From the NCBI GenBank assembly GCA_937923145.1, contig CALAJT010000045.1, forward strand, positions 1 through 64,000: a DNA stretch of 64,000 bases. Direction: 5' to 3'. The DNA is from an uncultured Rubritalea sp. GTDB taxonomy: Bacteria; Verrucomicrobiota; Verrucomicrobiia; Verrucomicrobiales; Akkermansiaceae. A model generated the notes under the pieces. The model ran no database searches and was not told where the DNA came from. It was given only the letters and a program-made list of their open reading frames with translations. The position numbers and the translations under genes are program-made. Shown one piece after another: positions 29,002-36,954 of this stretch (positions are counted from its first letter, which is position 1; each line of letters begins with the position of its first letter).

Positions 29002-29726
29002 ATATCCTCTGGGGTAGAAATATTCGTTCCACAGGCATCGATATCTTCCCCAGTAATGAATTTATATGCATATAGAGTATCACCTATGGAACTAAGTACT
29101 AAATCTGCTCCTTGCGCTTTAAGATGATCCATAGAAACTGCCCCTGTCGCCACAGCTAGGACTCTGCAGCCTAATGATTTTGCACAGTCGATATCACGAA
29201 TTGTGTCTCCGACGATGATCGTATCTTCAGCTTTGAAAGGGTATCCTGTCGCCAGCTCAGCACGCTTGAGAGCTATAGGTCCGAGTGAATTTCTATCATA
29301 GTGATCATCACCAAACGCTCCAAATGAAAAATACTGACCAATTTTATGATGCTTTATTTTCACATCTGCACCTCTCGCTAAGTTGCCTGTTAGTAAGCTC
29401 AGCTCGATATCTTCTCTGTATCTAAGTGATTCCAACAAATCTATGACACCTTCTAACAATTTACCTTTATAGTCATCTGAATTGAGATTAGTTTGTAGTT
29501 TTTTAAGATAAATAGAATAAAACTCTTCAGTGGTCTCTGCATCCTGAGCTATACCGTAATGCTGAAAAACATGAGTAACTAGAGCTGAATCCGTATTGCC
29601 GTGAATATCAAAGCTAGGAGCTTTTTTCTGAAACATTTCTTCGGTAGCTTGCTTTAAAGCAAACAGACCTGCCCCGTGTGTATCGATTAATGTGCCATCA
29701 ATATCAAATAATATCAGCTTTTTCAT
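28998..29726 (-). CDS. HAD-superfamily phosphatase, phosphoglycolate-phosphatase-like
   Basis: A 242-residue hydrolase. Motif I is DIDGT (D8, D10), motif II Thr/Ser in SLLTGN, motif III Lys near KIKHHKIG, and motif IV GDTIRDID. The four-helix cap between motifs I and II is of the phosphoglycolate phosphatase type. Substrate not determined; Gph or a related sugar-phosphate phosphatase is most likely. The C-terminus ends in a polar tail (TGEDIDACGTNIS). Confidence 0.87.
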   Translation of the reverse strand: MKKLILFDIDGTLIDTHGAGLFALKQATEEMFQKKAPSFDIHGNTDSALVTHVFQHYGIAQDAETTEEFYSIYLKKLQTNLNSDDYKGKLLEGVIDLLESLRYREDIELSLLTGNLARGADVKIKHHKIGQYFSFGAFGDDHYDRNSLGPIALKRAELATGYPFKAEDTIIVGDTIRDIDCAKSLGCRVLAVATGAVSMDHLKAQGADLVLSSIGDTLYAYKFITGEDIDACGTNISTPEDI

Positions 29727-29778
29727 AATGCAATGTATCGTAGGTTTAAAGTTGAGTGAATCAGACCTTTGTGACGAT

Positions 29779-30072
29779 TTAGTCCAAAAGAGCTTTAGTG
29801 ATCTCCTTTAATTCTTCATTATAACTAGTCCCTCTGGGCGGCATTGGCTGGTCTGCTCTATGATACCAATAGCCTGCGTTTCCTAAGTCACCTTCCTCAC
29901 GGTGTAGCATCGCATGGATCCAAGAAGCTCCAGGTTCAGGCAATGACTCTACAATATCATGAGATTGTTCCCATTTTCCTGTACCAGCTAACCAGAGACA
30001 ACGCTCGGTATCATTACTAAAATCAGGCTTAGTATTTTGCTCTATCGCGGTAAGTATTTGCTCAACATTCAT
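29779..30072 (-). CDS. small conserved protein of unknown function
   Basis: A 97-residue cytosolic protein. Motifs: LWLAGTGKWEQSHDIVESLPEPGASWIHAMLHREEGD and NAGYWYHRADQPMP (broken here for length; the core is WIHAMLHREEGDLGNAGYWY). I have seen this W-H-A-x-L-H-R-x-E-G-D...YWY pattern in small proteins of other bacteria, so it is a real gene, but I know no function. The frame has normal codon use for the region, and the ATG at 30072 follows a long non-coding stretch. About 50 bases separate it from the upstream side of the HAD gene in the same direction, so the two may be co-transcribed. Confidence 0.75.
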   Translation of the reverse strand: MNVEQILTAIEQNTKPDFSNDTERCLWLAGTGKWEQSHDIVESLPEPGASWIHAMLHREEGDLGNAGYWYHRADQPMPPRGTSYNEELKEITKALLD

Positions 30073-30692
30073 GATTTTAAATTAGCGCCCAATAAGATAT
30101 AGTCTAGTAATCTTTGATAAAAAAATAGTCTAGCTTTGTGTGACGTAGTTATATTGTTATCTTATATAAACACGCTCCATCTGAATATAGAGCCCCTTTC
30201 GACACACTGGAAACTAAGCTCTCTGGCTATCAGTTCAGTCAGTGCATCTCGCTAAGCCCATCTTCACATTGTAGTCGAAATAGATATTCACCTAAGGCTG
30301 ATTCTTCTTTTGAGTTCTTCTCTAGCCATTATAGTGGAATAGACTCGTGGTTAGTGGTCACGTCCTTCATTCATTAAAAAAAAGAATCTAACAACTCACT
30401 AACTGAAGCACAATAAATCACACCATTATTAATCAAACTACTAATGAAGACCAATATTTCTATAGTATCCATTTACAAAAGATAAGGTAATGTCCAAGGA
30501 GATAGAAGCTATGAGATTTGGCAGAAGCTTCTAAGCCACACAAAGAGAAAAAGAAAAAGCCACTTTCTAGACCGGAGGAATTACGTAGAAAATAATTATC
30601 TCTTTCTCTAACAAGTAATTACTATTCGTTCAGATGATTTTGTAAATTCTCTGAATCCTGTCAAAAACATCCAGCTTAATTACGCTGGCTTT
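30073..30692. other. 620-base gap without a gene
   Basis: AT-rich, with stops in all frames. No protein content, repeat family or RNA gene was recognised. It should hold the promoter of the 97-residue protein at the left and, at the right edge, the recQ terminator. A good Shine-Dalgarno-like GGAGGAATT at about 30574 is followed by no ATG at a useful distance. Confidence 0.5.
30662..30690 (-). terminator. likely terminator of recQ
   Basis: On the minus strand, right after the stop at 30693, CCAGC (30688-30684) pairs with GCTGG (30675-30671) around an 8-base loop, then ATG and TTTTT. The stem is short but position and T run fit. Confidence 0.6.
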
Positions 30693-32924
30693 CTAACTAT
30701 ACTTCACAGCGATCACTAGCTTAATCGCCCCATAAGTCAACTTACCATCTGCTGCCTCGAAGATAGGCTTAAGCATATCTGCTCCATATTCTTTGATGAG
30801 TTCTAGGCAGATTTTTTCTTGTTCTTCGCTTACGTAGTCTCGGAAATCTAGGTCTGCTCCATCTTCAAATAATCTGGCAATGTGTCCTTCGATTGTTACG
30901 GTGCTTAGATCTCTCTCGTTAGAAATATCTTCTACGCTCATTCCCTCCTGAAGCATCGCTAAGGTTGTTTTGAAAGTATCTCCCATGCTTCGCTTGATAG
31001 GTTTACTGTTAGACGCTCTTGAGCTTGATCTTGAAACTCCAGATTTGAGTCCCGCTATTGTTTGCCTCTCTGATCTAACATCTGGATTTTCAGATAGATA
31101 GAAAGTCACTATATTGTTAAACGATTCTCCATATTTCTCTAATTTCGCAGCACCTACACCATGAAGCCTAGCTAGGTCATCTAGTGTCTCCGGCATCACT
31201 GCTGCAATCTGGCGGAGAGTCTTATCTGCGAAAACGACGTAAGGTGGCACTCCTGCTTCATCTGCAATTTCTTTACGCTTGCTACGGAGGTAATCGAAAA
31301 GTCCTTCGTGACAGACTTGTTCTTCATCATAGATAGAGCGTCTTCCACTTGTGCCTTTCTCTGGTTCTACACGCTGATCTACTTGAAGACTGAAGGTTTC
31401 GCCATTCTTGCCCATCATCAAGTCCCAGCCTTGTTGAGTCATTGAGGGCACTGGGTATTGTGCTTTTGATAGTGCTAGATGCCCAGAGGTGAGCAAGCTA
31501 TCGATCATACTTCTCCAATGGGTCTTAGGATTATCTTTACCTGCTCCGTAGGTTTTCAGTTCATCGTGATCGAATTGTTTTATCTTCGCGGTTTTGGCTC
31601 CCGACACGATATCACATAGATGTACTGCTCCGAATTTACCATTCGTCCGAGCCACTGCTGAGAGCATTATCCTAGCATCTCTAGTAGCATCGACAGCGGT
31701 AAATTCACCTAAACAGAAGTCGCAGGCTTCACAGTTATCTGGCTCATAGACTTCATTAAAATAACCTAACAAAGACTTCCGTCTACACTGAGGCACTGCG
31801 GCAAATCTATCCATCGCTCTGAGTAGATCTCTTGACCTTTGTTGCTCAGCTTCATCTGCGATATCATCTATGAATCGGCTTAGCTTTACCACATCGCCCG
31901 AGCCATGGAGCAGCAGACAACTTGATTTCTCTCCGTCTCTTCCTGCACGACCTGTTTCCTGATAATATCCTTCTAAATTTTTCGGTAAATCCACATGTAC
32001 TACATAGCGCACGTCTGCCTTGTCGATTCCCATGCCGAATGCCACTGTCGCGACGATGACATCACAGTCGTCGCGAATAAATGCTTCCTGTGCTGCAGCT
32101 CTCTCACCAGCTTCCATGCCAGCATGATAGTGCCTTGCGTTTGCGCCATTTTTTCGTAATAGATCCGCCGTCTGCTCCACACTCTTACGTGTAGTTCTGT
32201 AAATCACTCCGCTCTGCCCCTTTCGCTTCTGCACGTAATCCACTAACTGACGTTCCCAATCTCTCTTAGCTCTTACTTCATAAAATAGATTTACCCGGTC
32301 AAACGATGCTCTCACCTTCACCGCAGTTTGCAGAGCTAACCTCAGCTCAATATCCTGAGCTACTTTCTCAGTCGCAGTCGCAGTAAACGCTGCTATTGGC
32401 ACGCCTGGGAATAAAGACTTCAGTTGATTTAAAAACATGTAGTCAGGACGAAAATCATGTCCCCACTCAGAGATACAATGAGCCTCATCGATCGCAAAAA
32501 AACTTGGCTTCCCCCCACAGTTAACAGGAGCTTGTCTAAGGAAGTCTACGAAACCATAGCTCGACAGCCTCTCAGGTGCCACGTAGAGCAAATCTAGCTG
32601 ACCATTTCTATAAGCAGCTTCCGTTTCCCTCATAGCGTCAGGACTCATCGAGCTATTCAGAAATGACGCTCGTATTCCATTCGCCACTGCACCATCTACC
32701 TGATCCTTCATCAGCGCAATAAGAGGGCTAACAACTACACAACAGCCATCCATAGCCACCGCAGGTAATTGATAACAAAGCGACTTTCCTCCACCCGTAG
32801 GCATCACACCGAAGACATCATTGCCATCCAGCAACCCACGCACTAGCTTCTCCTGATTCGGTCTAAATTTTGAAAAGCCAAAGACATCTTCTAATGTCTG
32901 CTCGATACTCATTGTCGCACTCAT
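30693..32924 (-). CDS. recQ: ATP-dependent DNA helicase RecQ
   Basis: About 743 residues from the ATG at 32924; a TTG at 32960 and ATGs at 32933 and 32912 are alternatives and no Shine-Dalgarno decides between them. Motifs: Walker A GVMPTGGGKSLCYQ, DEAH box (AIDEAHCISEWGHDFRP), motif VI (GYYQETGRAGRDG), the RecQ zinc site with four Cys (CRRKSLLGYFNE...NCEACDFC), winged helix, HRDC domain (LDDLARLHGVGAAKLEKYG) and a further C-terminal helix-turn-helix of the HTH_40 type (MLQEGMSVEDISNERDLS). Unwinds 3'-tailed DNA in recombination and fork repair. Length and domain order are typical of RecQ with a C-terminal HTH_40. Confidence 0.95.
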   Translation of the reverse strand: MSATMSIEQTLEDVFGFSKFRPNQEKLVRGLLDGNDVFGVMPTGGGKSLCYQLPAVAMDGCCVVVSPLIALMKDQVDGAVANGIRASFLNSSMSPDAMRETEAAYRNGQLDLLYVAPERLSSYGFVDFLRQAPVNCGGKPSFFAIDEAHCISEWGHDFRPDYMFLNQLKSLFPGVPIAAFTATATEKVAQDIELRLALQTAVKVRASFDRVNLFYEVRAKRDWERQLVDYVQKRKGQSGVIYRTTRKSVEQTADLLRKNGANARHYHAGMEAGERAAAQEAFIRDDCDVIVATVAFGMGIDKADVRYVVHVDLPKNLEGYYQETGRAGRDGEKSSCLLLHGSGDVVKLSRFIDDIADEAEQQRSRDLLRAMDRFAAVPQCRRKSLLGYFNEVYEPDNCEACDFCLGEFTAVDATRDARIMLSAVARTNGKFGAVHLCDIVSGAKTAKIKQFDHDELKTYGAGKDNPKTHWRSMIDSLLTSGHLALSKAQYPVPSMTQQGWDLMMGKNGETFSLQVDQRVEPEKGTSGRRSIYDEEQVCHEGLFDYLRSKRKEIADEAGVPPYVVFADKTLRQIAAVMPETLDDLARLHGVGAAKLEKYGESFNNIVTFYLSENPDVRSERQTIAGLKSGVSRSSSRASNSKPIKRSMGDTFKTTLAMLQEGMSVEDISNERDLSTVTIEGHIARLFEDGADLDFRDYVSEEQEKICLELIKEYGADMLKPIFEAADGKLTYGAIKLVIAVKYS

Positions 32925-33011
32925 AGGAAACATGTTAGGATGAACACAATTTCTCAACAAGGTTTATTTTGAAATAATTTAGAAACGAATACTACTAAGA
33001 GCCAATGCTTT

Positions 33012-33926
33012 CTAATTAATATCTAAAATATCTTCGAACTTCGGCTTGTCGAATTTGAAGCCTTCTTCTAACAAACGCTCTGGGTAAACCCATCTGCTTT
33101 TCACGATCAATTCAGTCTCAGTGCGCATGAAGAACGCTCCGATTTCTAGCATCCATTCATAAGAAGGCAGTCCGAAACTTCTGTCTACATCCTTACGGAT
33201 TAGCTTCATCATGTCTTCATTAGAAATCGCTTCAGGGGCTGCTAGATTATAAGGCCCGTTTGCGTGTTTGTTATCGATCATCCATTCGATTGAGCGACAC
33301 CAGTCATCTATGTGCATCCAGCTCACCATCTGCTTGCCGCTGCCCATCGGTCCACCGAGCCATTTCTTGGCAAGACCTCTGAATACTTCTAGCACGGTTT
33401 CTGGTTCATCTGCCATCACTAGTGATGTGCGGAGAGCTATTCTTCTGACGCTATCATCGATCTCTGCTTCATTCAAAGCGGCTTCCCAAGCTTTCGCTAC
33501 GTCCACACTAAAGCCTTTGCCTATATCACCTTGGCTTTCTGTTTGAAAATGGTCGCTAGCATTACGGTAGATCGTTGCCGTGCTGGCATTGAGCCATATT
33601 TCTGGAGTGTTTTCACATTGAGCGATCGCTTCACCTATTACACTGGTACTGTTGACGCGTGACTCTAGGATCTGCCGTTTATTTTCATCATTATAGCGAC
33701 AGTTTACCGTGCGACCTGCTAGGTTCACTACTGCATCTGCACCCTCTACAGCAGACTTCCAGTTACCTAGTTTTTCACCATCCCACTTGTGAAATTCTAC
33801 TCCTTCAGCAAGTCCTTCTGTTCTTCTAGCGACTCCTTTCACGACCCACCCTTTCTTCAGATAGTATTCACTGAGATATCTGCCTGTGAAGCCATTGGCT
33901 CCTGCTATTACGATTGTTTTTTTCAT
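33012..33926 (-). CDS. NAD(P)-binding epimerase, TIGR01777/YfcH family
   Basis: A 304-residue short-chain-dehydrogenase-like protein. The dinucleotide loop GANGFTGRYL is at about 9-18; VNLAGRTV and the NASTATIYRN segment follow; the C-terminal DUF1731-like part includes WVYPERLLEEGFKF. Substrate unknown. Its start overlaps the end of the upstream membrane O-acyltransferase-like gene by 4 bases (ATGA), so the two are translationally coupled. It is the last gene of the six-gene minus-strand cluster. Confidence 0.88.
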   Translation of the reverse strand: MKKTIVIAGANGFTGRYLSEYYLKKGWVVKGVARRTEGLAEGVEFHKWDGEKLGNWKSAVEGADAVVNLAGRTVNCRYNDENKRQILESRVNSTSVIGEAIAQCENTPEIWLNASTATIYRNASDHFQTESQGDIGKGFSVDVAKAWEAALNEAEIDDSVRRIALRTSLVMADEPETVLEVFRGLAKKWLGGPMGSGKQMVSWMHIDDWCRSIEWMIDNKHANGPYNLAAPEAISNEDMMKLIRKDVDRSFGLPSYEWMLEIGAFFMRTETELIVKSRWVYPERLLEEGFKFDKPKFEDILDIN

Positions 33927-34834
33927 GGTTTCATTAGTTCTGTTAGGGTAAATATGTCGCGACTGAGTATGATAACCTCAGTTTGAAATTTTTCATTAAA
34001 TAAATACGGTAATCCTGCGATTAATAATACTGCACAGGCTACAGCGCTGAGGATTGAGTTCTTGTTTTCTAATACTGTAAAAATTCCGTGAACGATAAAG
34101 ATAAGTGTAGGCAGTCCATAACCAGCTTGCACCGGCACTGTGATCGCTAGCTCATGGAGCAGTCCACTGATCAAGAATACCGCAAACACACTCCCCTTTT
34201 CTCCCAGTATCGGAGTGAGAGGTTTCTTGACAGTTCGTGCCATCATTTCGCTGTAAGCGAGATTCCACCTACGACTCCAAAAATCTCGGAAACCACGCAT
34301 CTTGAGTGGGTTTCTAAATAATATTCTCACTGGAAATCCCTGCATACGCCAGAACGCAGTCAACAATCTAAGCGCTCCAAAATGCACAACCATACTCATC
34401 GGAATAAAGAGTAAGACTACATTTCTTAGCTGAAAATAATAGCAACCATACCAAAGAATAGCTCCTGCTAAAATACAGTTTACTCCAGTCACAGCATGAC
34501 TTTTCCATTCACAGTTTCTCCGCTTTCCAGCGAAACAACCTGGATCCATTCCGAACCAAAGAGCTGAAAACATCCACCATCGGCTCCAGCTGAGTGAGCG
34601 ATTCCTCTGAGCACTCCACTCGCGATAAACGATCCATTTCATCCCTGCTAAAAGCACTATGCAGAGAGTAACCATCCTGATTAAGCTAGGTTCATCAATC
34701 GCTACCTGATGCATGACAGAGAACGCTGCTACCACTCCAATCCAAGCTAAAGCCCTAGGAATACTGCTACCAAAGCTACGAGCCAGAAGTAACTGAATCA
34801 AAGCCAAGCCAATACATGTTAGATAAATATTCAT
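33923..34834 (-). CDS. membrane-bound O-acyltransferase / wax-synthase-like protein
   Basis: A 303-residue integral membrane protein with about seven or eight predicted helices. The motif MRGFRDFWSRRWNLAY (about 178-193) and the His in SGLLHELAI (about 224-232) match the wax synthase/MBOAT-like family, in which the FW.RRW stretch and the membrane His are the conserved active-site elements. These enzymes move an acyl chain from acyl-CoA or another carrier to an alcohol; the acceptor is unknown here. Overlaps by 4 bases both the upstream small membrane protein and the downstream epimerase, indicating one operon. Confidence 0.75.
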   Translation of the reverse strand: MNIYLTCIGLALIQLLLARSFGSSIPRALAWIGVVAAFSVMHQVAIDEPSLIRMVTLCIVLLAGMKWIVYREWSAQRNRSLSWSRWWMFSALWFGMDPGCFAGKRRNCEWKSHAVTGVNCILAGAILWYGCYYFQLRNVVLLFIPMSMVVHFGALRLLTAFWRMQGFPVRILFRNPLKMRGFRDFWSRRWNLAYSEMMARTVKKPLTPILGEKGSVFAVFLISGLLHELAITVPVQAGYGLPTLIFIVHGIFTVLENKNSILSAVACAVLLIAGLPYLFNEKFQTEVIILSRDIFTLTELMKP

Positions 34835-35250
34835 CCTAAATTTTCTATCACAGCCCAGCTGTAAACGATGGTGAGATAGAGGAATAAGCTGACTAATCCG
34901 ACCTCCGCTAATTTATTAAATAGTGTGTCTGGAACATCTGTTCTATCAAAGAAGAAAAACTGAATCACCACCCGTGCTCCCCACCAGAGAGCCATGAGTA
35001 GACAGACTGCGGTGCTCACGAAGCTACCATTCACTAGCTCATCAGAAGCACCAAAACTAACCACTCCAGCAAACAAATGCACTCCCGTGACATAGACTGC
35101 ATAGGTCCAGAACATCTGCCTTAATAGAGATCTAAGGTCTGCTAATCCCTTATTCCATTCCAGACATTTCGGGATGGCTACACTTGCCAGGACAAGGACG
35201 ATCTGTCCGAGTCCAGCGAATTTGATGGCAGTGGTTAGATATTGATCCAT
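34831..35250 (-). CDS. small four-helix membrane protein (paralogue of 35915-36319)
   Basis: A 139-residue integral membrane protein with four predicted helices. The third block (ALWWGARVVIQFFFFDR) and the fourth (VSLFLYLTIVYSW) match the 134-residue protein encoded two genes upstream (ALFWGSRVFVQIFYYDK; FTYLAVIFTYL). A His sits within helix two (YVTGVHLFAGVV), and the paralogue also has one there (VFCVHCGYTTLML). I know no function for the family. Its end overlaps the acyltransferase-like gene by 4 bases. Shared Trp-Gly-Arg...Gln-Phe signature suggests a common fold and perhaps pairing with the acyltransferase. Confidence 0.7.
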   Translation of the reverse strand: MDQYLTTAIKFAGLGQIVLVLASVAIPKCLEWNKGLADLRSLLRQMFWTYAVYVTGVHLFAGVVSFGASDELVNGSFVSTAVCLLMALWWGARVVIQFFFFDRTDVPDTLFNKLAEVGLVSLFLYLTIVYSWAVIENLG

Positions 35251-35261
35251 TGTTTTATTAC

Positions 35262-35678
35262 TTACTGATTAGCAGTTTTTGCAGCCCATGCTCTTCCTTC
35301 GAAGGGCTGGTTACTATTTGGGCTGGGAATTTGTGGTGCAGGCTTTCTGCCGATCTTAGTGAATAGGAAGAGATTAAAGAAGTGCATCCCTCCGAGCATC
35401 AACATTACTACACCTATCTTCTTACTGAGTAATTCTAAAACACCACGTAGTCCGACGATGTCCGCGTCAGTGCGGAGATAGAGGCTTACGAAGCCTAGAT
35501 TTACCAGATAGAAGCCCACTAACAATAGCTTATTCACGCTATCTGCTAACTCTTCATTCCCCTTGAAGCATTCCACCAGAAAGACCCTTCCATTCTGATA
35601 AAGACTTCTTGCTACATATATCGTGAGCGGTATTGCCACTGCTAGATAACTGATATAACTCCATTCGATTGCTTTCAT
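35262..35678 (-). CDS. small conserved membrane protein of unknown function
   Basis: A 138-residue protein with three or four predicted helices (about 9-25, 47-67, 85-108). The patterns YLAVAIPLTIYVARSLYQNGR, VNKLLLVGFYLVNLGFV and KIGVVMLMLGGMHFFNLFLF resemble a family I have seen in Bacteroidetes and actinobacteria, annotated only as membrane protein. A conserved His lies in the last helix (GGMHFFN), followed by a proline-rich cytosolic tail. Twelve bases separate it from the next gene. Its upstream side is a 236-base gap with a phased inverted repeat, so transcription may start in or run through that gap. Confidence 0.65.
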   Translation of the reverse strand: MKAIEWSYISYLAVAIPLTIYVARSLYQNGRVFLVECFKGNEELADSVNKLLLVGFYLVNLGFVSLYLRTDADIVGLRGVLELLSKKIGVVMLMLGGMHFFNLFLFTKIGRKPAPQIPSPNSNQPFEGRAWAAKTANQ

Positions 35679-35745
35679 TTGTTGTATTTAGTTTATGGTT
35701 AATTGAATTAGGATTGAGTATGGAAGTTAGTGAATTTATTTACCG

Positions 35746-35875
35746 CTGATTACGCAGATTTTAGACTGATTTAGTTTTAATGTTTTTGGACTGCATGAGC
35801 GCAAATTAGATTTATTTCTATTCAAAATTTTAAGAATGCTTCGCTAAGAAATCTGCGGTAATCAGTGTAAATCAG
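35746..35875. repeat. inverted pair of 10-bp-phased repeats (CTGATT/CAGATT class)
   Basis: Left arm: CTGATT-like units at 35746, 35755 and 35766. Right arm, inverted: AATCTG at 35850, AATCAG at 35860 and 35870, exactly 10 bases apart. ACCGCTGATT (35742-35751) is complementary to AATCAGCGGT (35870-35879). The left arm lacks one internal unit relative to the right. Sequences of the ACCGCTGATTTAC...CGCAGATT type are, as I recall, widespread in bacterial intergenic regions; their role is unknown to me. Confidence 0.85.
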
Positions 35876-35914
35876 CGGTTATTTTTTGATCTATCTGACA
35901 TTCTATTCTTTTAG

Positions 35915-36319
35915 TTATTTTAGAGTTAAGTAAGTAAAAATCACGGCTAAGTAAGTAAACGCCGTGAAGAACAAGATATTAAAGACTGGGTATTTTTTCT
36001 TGATAGCTTTGTCGTAGTAGAAGATCTGGACGAACACCCGGCTACCCCAGAAAAGCGCCATGAAAAGACACAGAGCCCAGGGCAAACTCCACTTCTCAGC
36101 TGCTACCAACTCTGCATTATAGAAGACACACATGGCTGTCATTCCAGCCAGCATCAGAGTAGTGTAACCACAGTGCACACAGAATACCTGACGGTGAAAG
36201 TTCTCCATTTTATTTATGTTCACAGCATAATTCAGTTTCTTAGGAGCGATGAAGTTAGCTAGAAAGATCATCGCTAGCACGAACCCAGCCCAGTAGATTA
36301 GAAATTCGATTGTCATCAT
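35915..36319 (-). CDS. small four-helix membrane protein (paralogue of 34831-35250)
   Basis: A 134-residue integral membrane protein with four predicted helices, starting at about residue 5. It shares ALFWGSRVFVQIFYYDK with the 139-residue paralogue and, like it, has a His in the second helix (VFCVHCGYTT), here next to a Cys. An N-terminal KLNYAVNINKMENFHRQ segment faces the cytosol. No known function. Starts 9 bases after the stop of the DCC-type gene, so the two are co-transcribed. Confidence 0.7.
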   Translation of the reverse strand: MMTIEFLIYWAGFVLAMIFLANFIAPKKLNYAVNINKMENFHRQVFCVHCGYTTLMLAGMTAMCVFYNAELVAAEKWSLPWALCLFMALFWGSRVFVQIFYYDKAIKKKYPVFNILFFTAFTYLAVIFTYLTLK

Positions 36320-36328
36320 TTAAAAGTG

Positions 36329-36793
36329 TTAGAGTTTACAGCTATTATTATCATAGTCGGTTTTATCGACCTTAGTTTTATTAATTTCGTCTGCGATCTG
36401 GCGAGCTTTTTTACCAAAGAATAATTTACTCACCTTGAGCCTATTTTTAGAAATCAGATAACAAACCTTCTTAGCAACCCGTAGCATCAAACGATTATTC
36501 ATCAGTTTAGCAACATCACGGTATTTAGCGCAGCTCCACAAACACCACACCCAGCCTTCAGCTCCTGTATAGACATCAATTCCGTCGACTCTCACTACAA
36601 TTTCCTTTTCAGGATGATAGACCGCTAACTCTGGAAACTTCACTTTCGCTTCATCACTCTGATAAGGCATACAGACTAACTCCATCGCTCGATCCTGAGA
36701 CTCTAGCCACTCGATAAAGCTACAACACATAGCGCACTCTCTATCGTAATAGACTTCTAGTTTCTTAGCCGTTGTTTTCAGTTCTAGTTTCAT
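36329..36793 (-). CDS. DCC-family (DUF393) thiol-disulfide oxidoreductase-like protein
   Basis: The frame is open to 36859, but ATG at 36793 has AAGGA about 10 bases upstream and gives a normal family start (MKLELKTTAKKLEVYYD), leaving 154 residues. The signature YDRECAMC (usually YDGxCxxC) supplies the two redox cysteines, with an extra Cys right after. A second conserved block, YTGAEGWVWCLWSCAKY, follows at about 90-105. The C-terminal third is basic and ends in DNNSCKL. DCC proteins are thioredoxin-like; their partners are not known. First gene of the membrane cluster, headed by two palindromes. Confidence 0.85.
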   Translation of the reverse strand: MKLELKTTAKKLEVYYDRECAMCCSFIEWLESQDRAMELVCMPYQSDEAKVKFPELAVYHPEKEIVVRVDGIDVYTGAEGWVWCLWSCAKYRDVAKLMNNRLMLRVAKKVCYLISKNRLKVSKLFFGKKARQIADEINKTKVDKTDYDNNSCKL

Positions 36794-36815
36794 AACTCTA
36801 AATCCTTTACTTATT

Positions 36816-36841
36816 GTGTTTCCAGTATTTACTGAAAACAC
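36816..36841. promoter_or_regulatory. 26-bp near-perfect palindrome, candidate operator
   Basis: GTGTTTcCAGTA at 36816-36827 pairs with TACTGaAAACAC at 36830-36841 with one mismatch. It ends about 23 bases upstream of the DCC gene start at 36793, where an operator or repressor site for the cluster would be expected. No regulator gene is adjacent. Confidence 0.5.
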
Positions 36842-36859
36842 AGAAACAGTCAACTCCAT

Positions 36860-36887
36860 TTTTCAATTTTTTCATAAAAATTGAAAA
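36860..36887. promoter_or_regulatory. 12-bp perfect hairpin upstream of the DCC cluster
   Basis: TTTTCAATTTTT (36860-36871) and AAAAATTGAAAA (36876-36887) form a perfect stem with TCAT loop. It could be a second operator or promoter element for the cluster. It is too AT-rich for a strong terminator, and the gpmI terminator lies just beyond it. Confidence 0.45.
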
Positions 36888-36896
36888 CAGATAATG

Positions 36897-36926
36897 ACAA
36901 AAGGCAACCACTCGAAAGTGATTGCC
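36897..36926 (-). terminator. rho-independent terminator of gpmI
   Basis: On the minus strand GGCAATCACT (36926-36917), loop TTCG, AGTGGTTGCC (36912-36903) and then TTTTG. A ten-pair stem with one G-T pair, about 30 bases after the gpmI stop. Confidence 0.9.
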
Positions 36927-36954
36927 CTTAATTTAAAATCTAGAAAGTAAGACT

